From contig OZ231126.1 in NCBI GenBank assembly GCA_965153355.1, positions 20,150,001 to 20,214,000 on the forward strand: a DNA stretch of 64,000 bases, read 5' to 3'. Origin of the DNA: Flaccisagitta enflata. Taxonomy: Eukaryota > Chaetognatha > Sagittoidea > Aphragmophora. The position numbers and the translations under genes were made by a program. Under the pieces are notes generated by a model that was given only the letters and a program-made list of their open reading frames with translations, searched no databases and was not told the origin of the DNA. Numbering within the stretch: the stretch's first letter is position 1; each line of letters starts with the position of its first letter. Of the stretch, positions 47,228 through 57,700 are shown in pieces.

Positions 47228-48331
47228 TGTGTGTGTGTGTGTGGAACGATTCGTGTCAAGATAAAAGTACACGGAAAAGTTCGACGAATTAGATTCCATT
47301 GGCCGTTGCCCCAACATTACGTCCCGTGAAACGCCCCAAACTTCGACTATGGCTCTCACCAATCTTACCACAGTTGATGCTTCGTAAAAAAATATTCCAT
47401 GCCAAATTTTGGGCCTCTGAGATAGCAGGAACCTTCGTCAGGGTGAGATTGAAGTTTGTATTGAATTAGCATTGGAATCAATATTTTTATTATGCAAATT
47501 TTGTCTCTGCCTAACAAAGGTTCCTGCACTTACAGAGGCCTGAAATTTTGCATAGGATATTTTTTTACCAAGCCTCAACCATAGTAAGATTGGTGAGAGT
47601 CAATGTCGAAGTTTGGGGCGCTTCATGGGACGTACCCAACATAAGTAATTGTTATCAAGTACGTCTCCAACATCAGGAACCATGGCTGGAATCGCTGGCA
47701 TCATTCTAATTTGGAGAGCGTCGAAAATATCGCAAATGGAACCGTTTCCAGCTTTGAAGATCACGGCTGGTAATAGTTGTAAATTTCTACTTTTGTTGGA
47801 TGGAGCACTGAAAAAATTAGAATGGAAGAAAGACCTTTTTGACCAGTTGTAGCACGTTACAAGAAAGAAAACCAATGTTATACGTTCAAATAGCAATTTT
47901 CCGTCAACAAGCCAACGTGCTCCATGCCTTCTCCATGCTTTTAACCGATTCAAGCCGTCGTCTCTGCTCAGTGTTGAGGTTTTTATCGTTCAATTCCAAA
48001 TGTTTCAGACGAAGATGACGAAATGTGGGCACCGTACGGATGTCCGAAGGCCATGGCCGAGGGCACGGACAAATGGGGTTTTCGTCAATGTATCGTCCCC
48101 GGCGGAAGACCCAAGAAGAGCGAGAGAGAACGCAAAATCAAAATTCTCAACGATTTAAAGAACAATCGTCAGGTACGGTCTCGTTGATCTAGGTTGAACG
48201 CGGCGTTTGATGCAGTGCTAATCTACTATGGTCTGTACTCAAGTCCGCATGAAAGTCCGTAATGTACGTAGCCATTTATCCTCAATTATCCTCGATTAAG
48301 TCATTTATCCTCAAGTCAGTTAAGTCAATTC

Positions 48332-48406
<75 letters not shown>

Positions 48407-48600
48407 CCCCCCCTCTCTCTCAGATAACGACCAAAGGGCTTGGCTTTTTGACAGAAAGGTCGAAGATGGAAGTGTGCACAGGGAGTAAGTCGAAAACCAA
48501 AAAAAGAGATAATCAAATGAAATGTAGTAGTTTCACTGTAAAAAAAGACCAAAGTGGTCGGTTACCGACCACGTTGGATTACCTTGGGTACTTGTTCTAG
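43402..48600 (+). CDS. Five-exon low-complexity, charged protein (about 363 aa), unknown family
   Basis: Exons 43402–43590, 44767–45196, 46185–46316, 48009–48172 and 48424–48600. Phases agree for a total of 364 codons. Exon 1 begins MSLWTKAINAVGALTNQNGD and becomes Arg-rich. Exon 2 is Asn/Asp-rich, then Arg-rich (GARLRRRRGQQENSVASFSS), then acidic. Exon 3 is Ser/Pro-rich (TPTKSQASGARRTPSPRPIP). Exon 4 has the most globular sequence (DEMWAPYGCPKAMAEGTDKW, GFRQCIVPGG) and a basic helix. The donor of exon 1 (GTCTGC) and acceptor of exon 2 are weak. The last exon is doubtful: in the chosen phase the stop lies inside a dispersed GTGGTCC repeat, while another frame (DQRAWLFDRKVEDGSVHRE) is more protein-like and stops at about 48489. 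Confidence 0.65.
43800..44047. mobile_element. 248-bp MITE in intron 1
   Basis: The left arm has TTCGCCGGGCCAACTATAAG and AAATATGTCCACAC; the right arm has GTGTGGACATATTTCTTATA and GTTGGCCCGGCGAA. Pairing extends for about 57 bp with four or five mismatches. Confidence 0.8.
44361..44432. repeat. Long hairpin
   Basis: TTTTGCATTTCTAAGAACAT GGCC pairs with GGCCATGTTTTTGAAAATGC AAAA with a mismatch-containing stem around AAGAACAT/ATGTTCTTAG. It may be the centre of a decayed foldback element. Confidence 0.55.
45320..46011 (+). repeat. 0.7-kb direct repeat, copy A (intron 2)
   Basis: Starts TACCAATAAAGGCGGCTAAT, includes GA and CA tracts, a HINE-like segment (GTTGTGGACAGGGGCATCC, ATGGACAGACGGACCAACAG), GAGTCCGGAGTTGAAATGAG, and ends TCGAATCTCGACTTTTTTCC. 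It is almost identical to copy B at 46401–47109. Confidence 0.9.
46401..47109 (+). repeat. 0.7-kb direct repeat, copy B (intron 3)
   Basis: Same boundaries as copy A; differences are confined mainly to microsatellite lengths and a few substitutions (for example ATCTGAAAGAGG for ATCTTAAAGAGG). Copies A and B bracket exon 3 of the gene. Confidence 0.9.
47143..47242. repeat. (GT)n tract
   Basis: About 80 bp of GT with one TACGTG interruption, just after copy B. Confidence 0.9.
47319..47633. mobile_element. 315-bp MITE with about 110-bp inverted repeats (intron 3)
   Basis: The left arm contains CGCCCCAAACTTCGACTATG, CTCTCACCAATCTTACC and GTAAAAAAATATTCCATGCC; the right arm has the complements GGATATTTTTTTACCAAGCC, GTAAGATTGGTGAGAG and GTCGAAGTTTGGGGCGCTTC. 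The central loop is about 90 bp. Confidence 0.85.
48333..48423. repeat. (CT)n tract forming the acceptor of the last exon
   Basis: CT repeats ending in CTCTCTCTCAG directly before the proposed exon 5, the same arrangement as at ankyrin exon 2. Confidence 0.85.
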
Positions 48601-49090
48601 TAACGTGGTCCTTTACACCTCCTTTACAAATCTTATGTGGATTACCTTTTCCCCCAAAAAAGTGGTCCTTGACGGATTACGAAAAATTTAAAGTGGTTCT
48701 TTGTCGCAAAAAGGGCGACGGGAGCCGCTTTAATTTTTTAAAAACAATCGTGGTCCGTAACGGACCACTTTCATCTTGTTGAAAACCATTTTTGCAAAGA
48801 AAGTGGTCCTTATAACAGACCACACATTTTTTTTTTGGGGCTGGGTCCCATATAAAGTGGTCCTTAACAAGACCATTTATTTCTTATATAATGGTCCTAC
48901 GTTCGACCACTTTCTTTCTTGATTCTGGATGGTACCTAAAAAAGTGGTCCTTTACAAGACCATTTATTTCTTATATAATGGTCCTACGTTCGACCACTTT
49001 CTTTCTTGATTCTGGATGGTACCTAAAAAAGTGGTCCTTTACAAGACCATTTATTTCTTATATACTGGTCCTTTACAAGACCGCATATTT
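48540..49090 (+). repeat. GTGGTCC-type dispersed repeat with 87-bp tandem units
   Basis: Many inverted and direct GTGGTCC/GGACCAC motifs, then two and a half 87-bp units (starts at 48857, 48944 and 49031) containing ACAAGACCATTTATTTCTTA and GTTCGACCACTTTCTTTCTT. Confidence 0.8.
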
Positions 49091-49091
49091 T

Positions 49092-49335
49092 TTTTTTCGG
49101 TCCGTCGGTCGGTTGGTTGGTTGGTTGGTTGGTTGGTCAGTCAGTTGGTTGGTCGATCGGCAGGTTGCTTGGTAGGTGAATCGGTTGGTCAGTCGGTTGG
49201 TTGGTCAATTGCTTGGTAGGTCAATCGGTTGGTCTGCTAGCCTGCCGGCCGGTCGGTTAGTGGGTTGGTTGGTTGGTTGGTTGGTTGGTGTGTCGGTCTG
49301 TTGGTTGGTGGGTCATTTGGTTGTTTAGTTTGTTA
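49092..49335. repeat. (GGTT)n / (GGTC)n degenerate array
   Basis: GGTTGGTTGGTT with GGTCAGTC and GGTCGATC variants; composition matches the bodies of HINE-like elements, but no termini are seen on either side. Confidence 0.8.
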
Positions 49336-49433
49336 GGCGATATGTTGTAAAAAGCAAAAAAATTACTTTGCTGCTATGGCCAGTAAATAAAGAAAGAAAA
49401 AATTTAAAAGACTGAAAATTAGATGTAATAAAA

Positions 49434-49580
49434 ACAAGGCCAAGTAGGGCAATAAGGTGCGCCGTGTGGATCGTTGAACGAATGCGTTACCCAACCAAAC
49501 AACCAACCAACCAACCAACCAACCAACCAATCGACCAACGGTCACACCCAGTTAAAGAGGTGCTTTGTCTTCCCAAAAAA
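49434..49580 (+). mobile_element. HINE-like element, AGGTGC subfamily
   Basis: AACAAGGCCAAGTAGGGCAA, AGGTGCGCCGTGTGGATCGT, AACGAATGCGTTACC, AACCAACCAACCAACCAACC body, and a degraded hairpin AGAGGTGCTTTGTCTTCCCA. It is closely related to copies at 52536, 58170 and 62219. Confidence 0.75.
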
Positions 49581-49901
49581 TAATGAAAGTTTTCCTTTGA
49601 ACCCAAAAGTTTGTAAAAAAATTAACCCCAAAAAAATTAACCCATAAATTTGGTCTGAGTGACCTGCTGTTGTTGTTGAATTATTTTCTGAGTGAGCTGA
49701 TGTTGTTGCCCAAAAAACAAAAAAAAAGTTGATGATTAAATTCCTGCATTTTTACTTTCACCCAATTTTCTTTAAAAAAGGAAATTTAAACATAACTTTG
49801 AAAGAAAAATTTTTTCAAGAAAAAATTTTCCAAAAAAGGAAAAAATTTTGAAAACAGCTTCAGGCTGCTTTTGTTTTTGGGTACTGCACCAAACAATTTT
49901 G

Positions 49902-50297
49902 TTTTTAGTCGCGTGCACGCGACTTTACAACCCGCTTTGTCGGTCGGTCCGTCCGTCCGTCGGTCCGTCACACTTTACTGTCACGCTTTACTTTTTTGTA
50001 CTATAACGTCAACTCTTAGGCCATTTTAAGTCATTTAAAGTAATTTATAGTTATTCTAAGTCATTTTGAGTCATTCTAAGTCATTTTAAGTCATTCTTAG
50101 TCATTTAAAGTCATTCTAAGTCATTCTTAGTCATTTAAAGTCATTCTAAGTCATTTTTGGTCATAAGGTTTTTTAGTCATTTTAAGTCAATTTTGGTCAT
50201 TTTAGGTCATTCTAAGTCATTGAAAGTCATTCTAAGTCATTGTAAGTCATTCTTTGTCTGTAAGTCTCGCACGCGACTTATAGGTGTTGGCCTTGTT
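49902..50297 (-). mobile_element. HINE-like element with TTCTAAGTCA array
   Basis: TTTTTAGTCGCGTGCACGCG hairpin, ACAACCCGCTTTGTCGG, a GTCCGTCC body, about 25 units of a 10-bp TTCTAAGTCA-like repeat, then CGCACGCGACTTATAGGTGT and TGGCCTTGTTC. Confidence 0.85.
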
Positions 50298-50299
50298 CT

Positions 50300-51700
50300 T
50301 TTTGGAGAGGGAAAAAAAAAAATTTTCCATCATTTTTGTGTTTACTTCAACTGAAAAAAGGTCATATGCAACAAGTGTACCATCCAGAAAAAAATTTTTT
50401 TTCCTGTTTAACCAGAAACAATCGTAAGATTTTGTACCATTCTCGTTTTATTTTCCTTTTTCTTTTGTGGAGACTGCGGTCAGCGGTTTGTTTCTGTGTT
50501 TTAGTGTGTTTGTGTTTGAGTGTGTTTGTGTTTGCGGTGTGTGTGTGTGTGTGCGTGCATGTGTGTGTGTGTTTGTTGTGTGTATGTGTATGTGTGCGTG
50601 CCTGTGCGTGTTTTTTTTTTTTTGTTGTTGCTCCAATAACATGGAAAAAGGAAAAAATTGAAACAACAATTCTTAACTCAGAACCCCCCAATTTTTTTTT
50701 GGTTTAAGAAGGAGATAGGCAAAGATAAGGTAATAAGCCATCATTTATTGAATAAAAAAAAATTTGAAAAAAAAAACAAAAAAATGCCAAATTAGCAAAT
50801 CACAGAGAACCAAGATCACAACATATACGCAATGTTTAAAAAAAACTAAGGAACTTATCCCATTTCTAGTTTAAGGAAGATCGGACGTAAACAAAGCAAT
50901 TCAGTGTGTGTTAATTGAAAACGGAACAGAAGGTTCTAATGCTAGCTTGCATGATTATGGCACAGATGACGATAAAAGAAAGACAGTATAACGAAGCAGA
51001 TGTTTTTTGGATATGGATGATAAGGACACCTTGTAATGAAGAAATCAGTTAACTACTCTTTACTATATTGAATAAGAATGTACACAAGTTCTTTATTCTG
51101 TAAAAAATCTTTTCACCTCTTACTTTCACTTTGAGTTAAAAACCGTGTGTACTTTAACCGAAAACCTGATCGACATTTCTCAAAATTTTTTGTTTGGGGG
51201 GGTTGAAATTGCTCATTTTGACAAAAGGGTCATTCCTTTTTTCCTTTTTTTCCCCCCTCACATGCATGGTAATTATGTGCTCTTCTCTCCCCCCCACCAA
51301 ATAAAAAAGGTCTGTATGGGTTTTAATCATAAAACCTAAATAAAAAAAATAATACTGATCTGTTTAAACTTAAAAACAAAAAAAAAAAAAAAAAAAAATC
51401 CTTAAACCAGAAAGAAACTGTTTAACAAAAACATTTAAGTTTCCCACAAAAGGCAGGTCCAAGAAGTAGTATTTAACCATCTCACCTAATATAAAAAAAC
51501 TTTTTTCCAAAACTTTTTGTTTTTTTTTGTTCTTGTTTTTAAACAATTTTAGTCATCAATGTTTATCAATCACTGGTATGACTTCTAGAAATGGCATGGC
51601 AAACAACAAGGCCAAGTAGGACAATCATGAGCAAATTGACGCTTCATTGTACAAAGGTTGGCCACAAAAAAAAAAAAACGCGAAACCGTACATGTCCCAA
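50300..51700. other. Intergenic, AT-rich, no gene seen
   Basis: Poly(A)/poly(T) runs, a degenerate GTGTGTTTGTGTTTG stretch (50500–50610) and a 5' HINE-like fragment AACAAGGCCAAGTAGGACAA at 51607. This is the 3' flank of two convergent genes (plus-strand gene ending at 48600, minus-strand gene ending at 51708). Confidence 0.6.
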
Positions 51701-51707
51701 AACTTAA

Positions 51708-54700
51708 CTAATCATTCTCTTCTTCCGAGTCAGACTCTTCTTCAGAGTTTGAAGAGGTCAAGGTTGTGTCTTTGCGATTTTTTCTTTCGTCATCGGTTGA
51801 CCAGGGGGAAGTCTGCGTGTTGCTCTCTTGTTGCTCGTCCTCGGATTCATCCTCATCATCAGGTATCATCTCAACCAAAGTTTCGGTCTCGAAACCTAGC
51901 TCTTGAACGGGTTTTGATTTTCGGCCTTTGTCTTTGTCTTTTTCTTTTCCGCCTTTGTCTTTGGATTTTCTGCCTTTGTCTTTTGATTTTCTGCCTTTGT
52001 CTTTGTCCATGGTGGGTCCGCCTACTCCGCGATATCTCACCGTGTCGATGTTTGTATCGGCCTAATGGGTGCAAGGTGCAGTAATTTAGAGAATTTACTT
52101 TTGCAAATTTTCACATAAACTGCGATAAATGTTTAAACAAAACATGTTAAGATTGACCAAGCAACCAATTCATCAACGTTGATCTATTTCTTGCTTTGTC
52201 AATCTGGAACCCCCTTTGTTTTTAAGAAAAAATTATTTCAATTTACTTGAAAATTTGCCCAAGTAAATACTCTAATGCTCTGACAGATACAACCGTACAG
52301 GTTATCAACAACAAGACCAATGTCCAAAAAAAAAAATTGTGAGCCATGTGCCCTACCTCTTGGTGACGCAAAGAGGGAAAGTTCGACCCCTTCTGGCAAC
52401 GTTCATCCAGGTCCAACTGCATTTGCCGCATATTCACCGCCCGAATTGGTTGGTTTCCTGTTGCTGTCATTCGAAGGCATGGTTGGCGGAGTACGATTCT
52501 GCATTGAAAGAGGTGGTGATGGAAAACCATTAAATAACAAGGCCAAGTAGGCCAATACGGTGCAACGTGTAGATCGTCGAACGAATGCGTTACAGACCAA
52601 CAGACGGACAGAGCCAATTATAGAGGTGCTTGGTCGCACCTAAAAATGTAATGTACATTTGCCATTCCTCTATCCATCCATTGACCCATCCATCCATGCA
52701 TCCATCTATCCATTCATCCATACATCAAATGACCTATACACCCATCCAATGACTATGCAGTCATACATCCATTCACTCATCCTCTCCCCCCCCTTCACTG
52801 TGAACGTACTGTGAAGGTACCTTCCCATCCCTTTTTAAAATCCTATGTCCATAAATACATCCCTCCAAATAAGTATTCAAAATTAAAAATCACATTGTTC
52901 CAACACATCACTCTTCAATCCGTTCATCCTAAAGAAAACAAAAAAAAACCCACCTATGTATCCATCCATGCAATCATCCATTCCTGTACTATAATCATAT
53001 CATGCTTTGAAATTCTCTTCATGAGTATTCATGAGTATTCATGAGTATTCATGAGATTTCATGAGTACGCTCACCTGCCAAGGAAAGTGTACTGCGCCAT
53101 GAAGTTGCGGCATAAAGCACCCATCACGTTTGTCTTGGGTCTTTTGGTCCTTGAACGTTGGTAATGGGCCTCCTTCTGCTTTTCTTCATCTTTCCTTTTC
53201 GCATCTGGCCCTTTAGTCCTCGTTATCTTGGCCAGAAGGTTTTCTCGCTTCATGAGTGGCAAGACGTACCATTTGATGAGGAGATCTGTCACAGCGTGTG
53301 GTATTTCCGTCCCATCAGGGTTGAATAACGGAACCTCCTCCACGACACAGTGCTCAGACAGTAGGGCCCCTTTGGCTTTCCCACGGTCAAAATCCCCTCC
53401 ATCAAGGGGGAAATCTTTTTGGGTTTTGGGAAATTGGGGCAGGGTAAAGGTGGATGGGGTAATAGGGTAATGAAAGTGAATAATTAGTATTGTAAATCAT
53501 CAATGTTGTATTTGTTAGCTACTCTAATTAACAAAAAAACTAATCTAAGACATAAGTTTTTTCAGGAATACAAAAAAAAGGGAAATAGAGGAAAAGGAAA
53601 CAGTTGTTGTACATACAATGGCGATGTAGTGTTGATGTACACACAAAGGCTAGTGTTGACCATACAGTCTGTATGTAAAATCTTGGATATTCATTTCTTT
53701 TCATATCTTAAACAATTCTACGTCTGATTACATGAATCAAGGGTAAGCTTTTACCCAGGCTCACCAAGATTGGGAAGCCGATTCTGTCAACCTGGTGCAT
53801 GCTTTGTTCTTAGTTGCGTGCACGCGACTCTACAACCCGGTTTAGTGCTCTGCCGTGCAACGGTGGGTTGGTCTGTTCCTTGGTCTGTCACACATTCCTT
53901 TTATGTACTATAACTTAAACTGTTAGGTAATTTTAAGTCATTTTAGTTCATTTTCAGTTATTAAAAGTCATTTTTAGTCATTCTAAGTAATTTTTACTCT
54001 TTTTTAGTCATGATAAGTCATTCTAAGTTATTTTTGGTAATTTTTTTTCAAAAGTCCTTTTTGGGCCTTTTTAGGTCATTTTAAGTACTTGAAAGTCATT
54101 CTAAGTCATTCTTAGTCATTGTAAGTCATTCTTAGTCTGCAAGTCTTGCAGGGGACTTTTAGGTGTTGGCCTTGTTTTCATTCCCCTTTCATATACAGCA
54201 ACTGCAGGACCTGGTTGCTCTCATGTTGCTTAGCATTGCTACCATGTTACCCTGAATCGGCTTCCTGGGTTCAAGTTGGTAAAACATTGTGTCCCTGATC
54301 TGCTTCACCACTGTGTATGCCAAAGAAAATATATTTCTTGGTTTTCATCATTCAAACCTACACTCGCTCAAGAAGAAATTTATTTTCTTTTTTCTTGGTT
54401 TTAATCATGTGAGGTTTTTTAAGAATGTCCTCACAATTGTATATGATCGTGTCCGTTGGTTGGTTGGTTGGTTGGTTGGTTGGTTGGTTGTTTGGTTGGT
54501 TGGTTTATTTATTGTTCATTGTGTTGGTTGGTTGGTCACCCTTAAAGAAAACCCCCAAAAAAAACGCTGAATATGAGATAGTTTTACATTCCTCCCACGT
54601 CCCATGATATACCACATTTTTTATTCATCCAAAATTTTTTTTTATTCATTCATTCATTCATTCATTCCTTCATCTCTTCAATCATTCATTCATTCATTCA

Positions 54701-57700
54701 TTCATATCCAATATCAATGCCTTTTTCAAGGAAAGACCAACTTATTGGCCTGCCCTTTTCACATTCTAGGTGATAAAAAATATCTAAGTCTAAAGAACAA
54801 TAAAGGTTAAGAGATTGAAATCCTTTTGGACCTATAATGGCAAAACGTAGAGTTCCCCCATATGCACCGAGCGGAAGATGGCTCAAGGGGCCTTGAGCTT
54901 CGGTCAACTTTTTTTTGGTTAGTGGGTAGGATAATGTATTGTTGCAGTAGGAAAGAATTCATATAGGTGTCATGCATAAATATTAGGGTGAATAAAAGAT
55001 ACCTATATCTACTTGGGCATGTTTCCAACTTTATTATCGATTGTGTTTGTTCAGCCATTACTAAATAGTGTGTACAAAGAAAAGGAAACTTTGTTTAATA
55101 GTGCTCTGATGTAACTCACCTGAAGAAACAATCTTTGCCCCTCGTATGTTTTGCCATCGGATTTCATCGCTTCCTAAAAAAAAGGAAAAGGAGTTGGGGA
55201 ATGATTAATCCTTTTTTTTATCTTAAAAGCAAAAGTATGACAGCGTTTGCACACTAAGTATGTACATATTTTTTTTCATGTCAAAAAAAACCTAAAAAAA
55301 AGTTTGGTTCATGTGAAGGATTTACATTTTTTTTGGGGATAATCAATACATCAAATTGTCTTCATGTTCTCACCTTGGACTGGTCGACAGCGTATTCGCA
55401 CACCTTGGCAGTCTTGAAATTTGTTCCCAGGGCCAGAACATTATGATGGACGAAGTCCCTCCCCTCCTTTCCATCGGTTTCGTCATATCGCTTTTTGGCA
55501 TCTTTGATAATGCGCGGCAAATAATAATCTGCAAACCGGCTCACCCGATCTCGCAATCCTTCAAAACCCATTGGCATAAAGCTGGTCATGTAATTGTTCA
55601 CGACGTATTTGGTCATCTTGGTGTAATCCTAAAAAGTGAAATTCATGCAGGACATTAGCCCTATTGAGGAAAACCCTTTTAGGTGCATGTTCACGTGTAG
55701 TTTTGCGAATGGGGGGCACATGGAGACAACCTATTTATAAAACCTCTCTCACCTGCGCAAGGGAAGGGAAGTGTGTCTTCATATTGTAAAAGTACTTTGC
55801 CACTCCCGCACAATAATGTTTCAGTTCTGGCGTCACTGCGCAGGCCAGTGCCAAACGCTGAAAAAAATGAAAATGGAAATTTCCAAATGTTACTCTCCCA
55901 CTAGTCTTCAATTCCCTTTCTCCAATTCTCTTTTTCTCTGTGGTGATGGGGGGGGGGAGTGTAAGAGAGAATAGGTGTCCAATTCTAACCAAATTAAAAG
56001 AAAAGCAGAGAAAAGAAAAACAGTTACTTTGAGTATGATGGGTTCATCCTAAATAACTTTACCATGAGCTTATCCTCCTCTTGATCGTAGCAGCCTGGGC
56101 TGTTCTCCATGTCCTTTATCATCCCAGCAAAGTCCTCGTCCGTACTGTCCAATACCCCAAAGTCAACACCGTTGTCCAACTTCAGTCGTTCGGAGGCTTC
56201 TTTGGGAATTAGGTTGTGTTTGCAATCGCGTTCGTTATACAGATCCCACTCCATTTTTGGTTGACGACCTAACAATAAAACGGAAAGATATCCTAATTAA
56301 TGCATTTGTGTACAATTTGGCAGAAGTGGTCATGTGAAAAACGGGGTGGTAATGGATGGAGGCATGGACTGATTTACTTCAAGCTGGCTAGTTGCTTTTC
56401 TTGGAATTAAAAACATGAGGTAAGACCATTCACACTTAATATATCTCCCTAAAAAATATACAGTTATTTCACTAATTTGTTTTGAACGTTACCAACCTGT
56501 TCCGGATGTTATGTTGGATTTCCTCCTCACTTTGCTTTGCTTCGTTGTGTTTAAATCCTGCGCCAATTTCCTACAAACTGATTGTTGATCCTTCATCGAG
56601 ACCCCAATAAAGAATCCCGGGTATCGCTTATCGAGCCAGTCAAAGAATGTCGTGACTCCGTCAACACCAGTAAACAGAAGGCGAACTTTTCCGGGAACAT
56701 CGAATCGATTTTTGCCTTGGTTTTTCTTCATGATTTCAACGAGGGAATCCTAGAAAGGGGGTTTAGGTAAGATTTTACTGGTTTTGTAAATGTAAACGTG
56801 AAATAATAATTGTTTTTCCTTTTTTAAAAGGAAAAAAAATAATTTCTCATTTACATTTACAGAACCAGTTAAATTATATTACATTACATAGTGATTCCCT
56901 ACTATCACTCACATTAAGCCCCAAGGATCTTCCCATCTTAATCCAGGCTTCTTCACGTGTTAAATCTGGAGATTTCTCTTTGACGAACTTCAAGGCGTTG
57001 TCGAAAGTCAAGGGTTCTCCTTGTAGGTGTGAGATGATGATTTCGATCCGGGGAAGTGCAACCTTTTCCCAAATCGAGTAAACCCACGCAAGGGGTTCTG
57101 TATAGGAAGAATTTGGGTAATGTTAAATAATTCATGGCTGCCTAGTTTGTGTGTGTGGTAAGGCTATGATAAAATGACAACCAGACTGAAAGGTACTTGA
57201 TTACAGTGGGTTTTGGATGTGGAGTTGTGGTCCTATAAAGGAAGTCTGAGCAAGTAAGAGAAAAAAGAAAAGGGACAAGGTAAGGATGTAAATGGTAAAA
57301 AATTTGGCTTCCCCTTGCAACCAACTTCTAAAGAAACCAAAGAAACTAAAGAAACCAAAGAAACCATAGAAACCAACCCGTGAAATCGTTCTTTGTCGGC
57401 ATTTCGGGTTGATACACAAATATGTCGTCGCTCTTCCGTTGATTTAACTTTGCGTAAATATACCCCTCTTGAAGTTTAACCACCATGGGCGTCTCCCCGC
57501 TTGGGAGGTCCATTCTGAGGAATTTCGCCCATTCGTAGATTTCCGGTTTTTTCTTGTCCTTTAGGAAGACATACAGGTTTTTACCCCCAATGTCTGTCTT
57601 CTGTTGGAGCCATTCGACGTGGACCTCGAATTTCTCGCCCAAATCAAAAGGTGGATATTCTTCGTCGATCTTTAGGTTATGCTTATGAATGTATTGCAGG

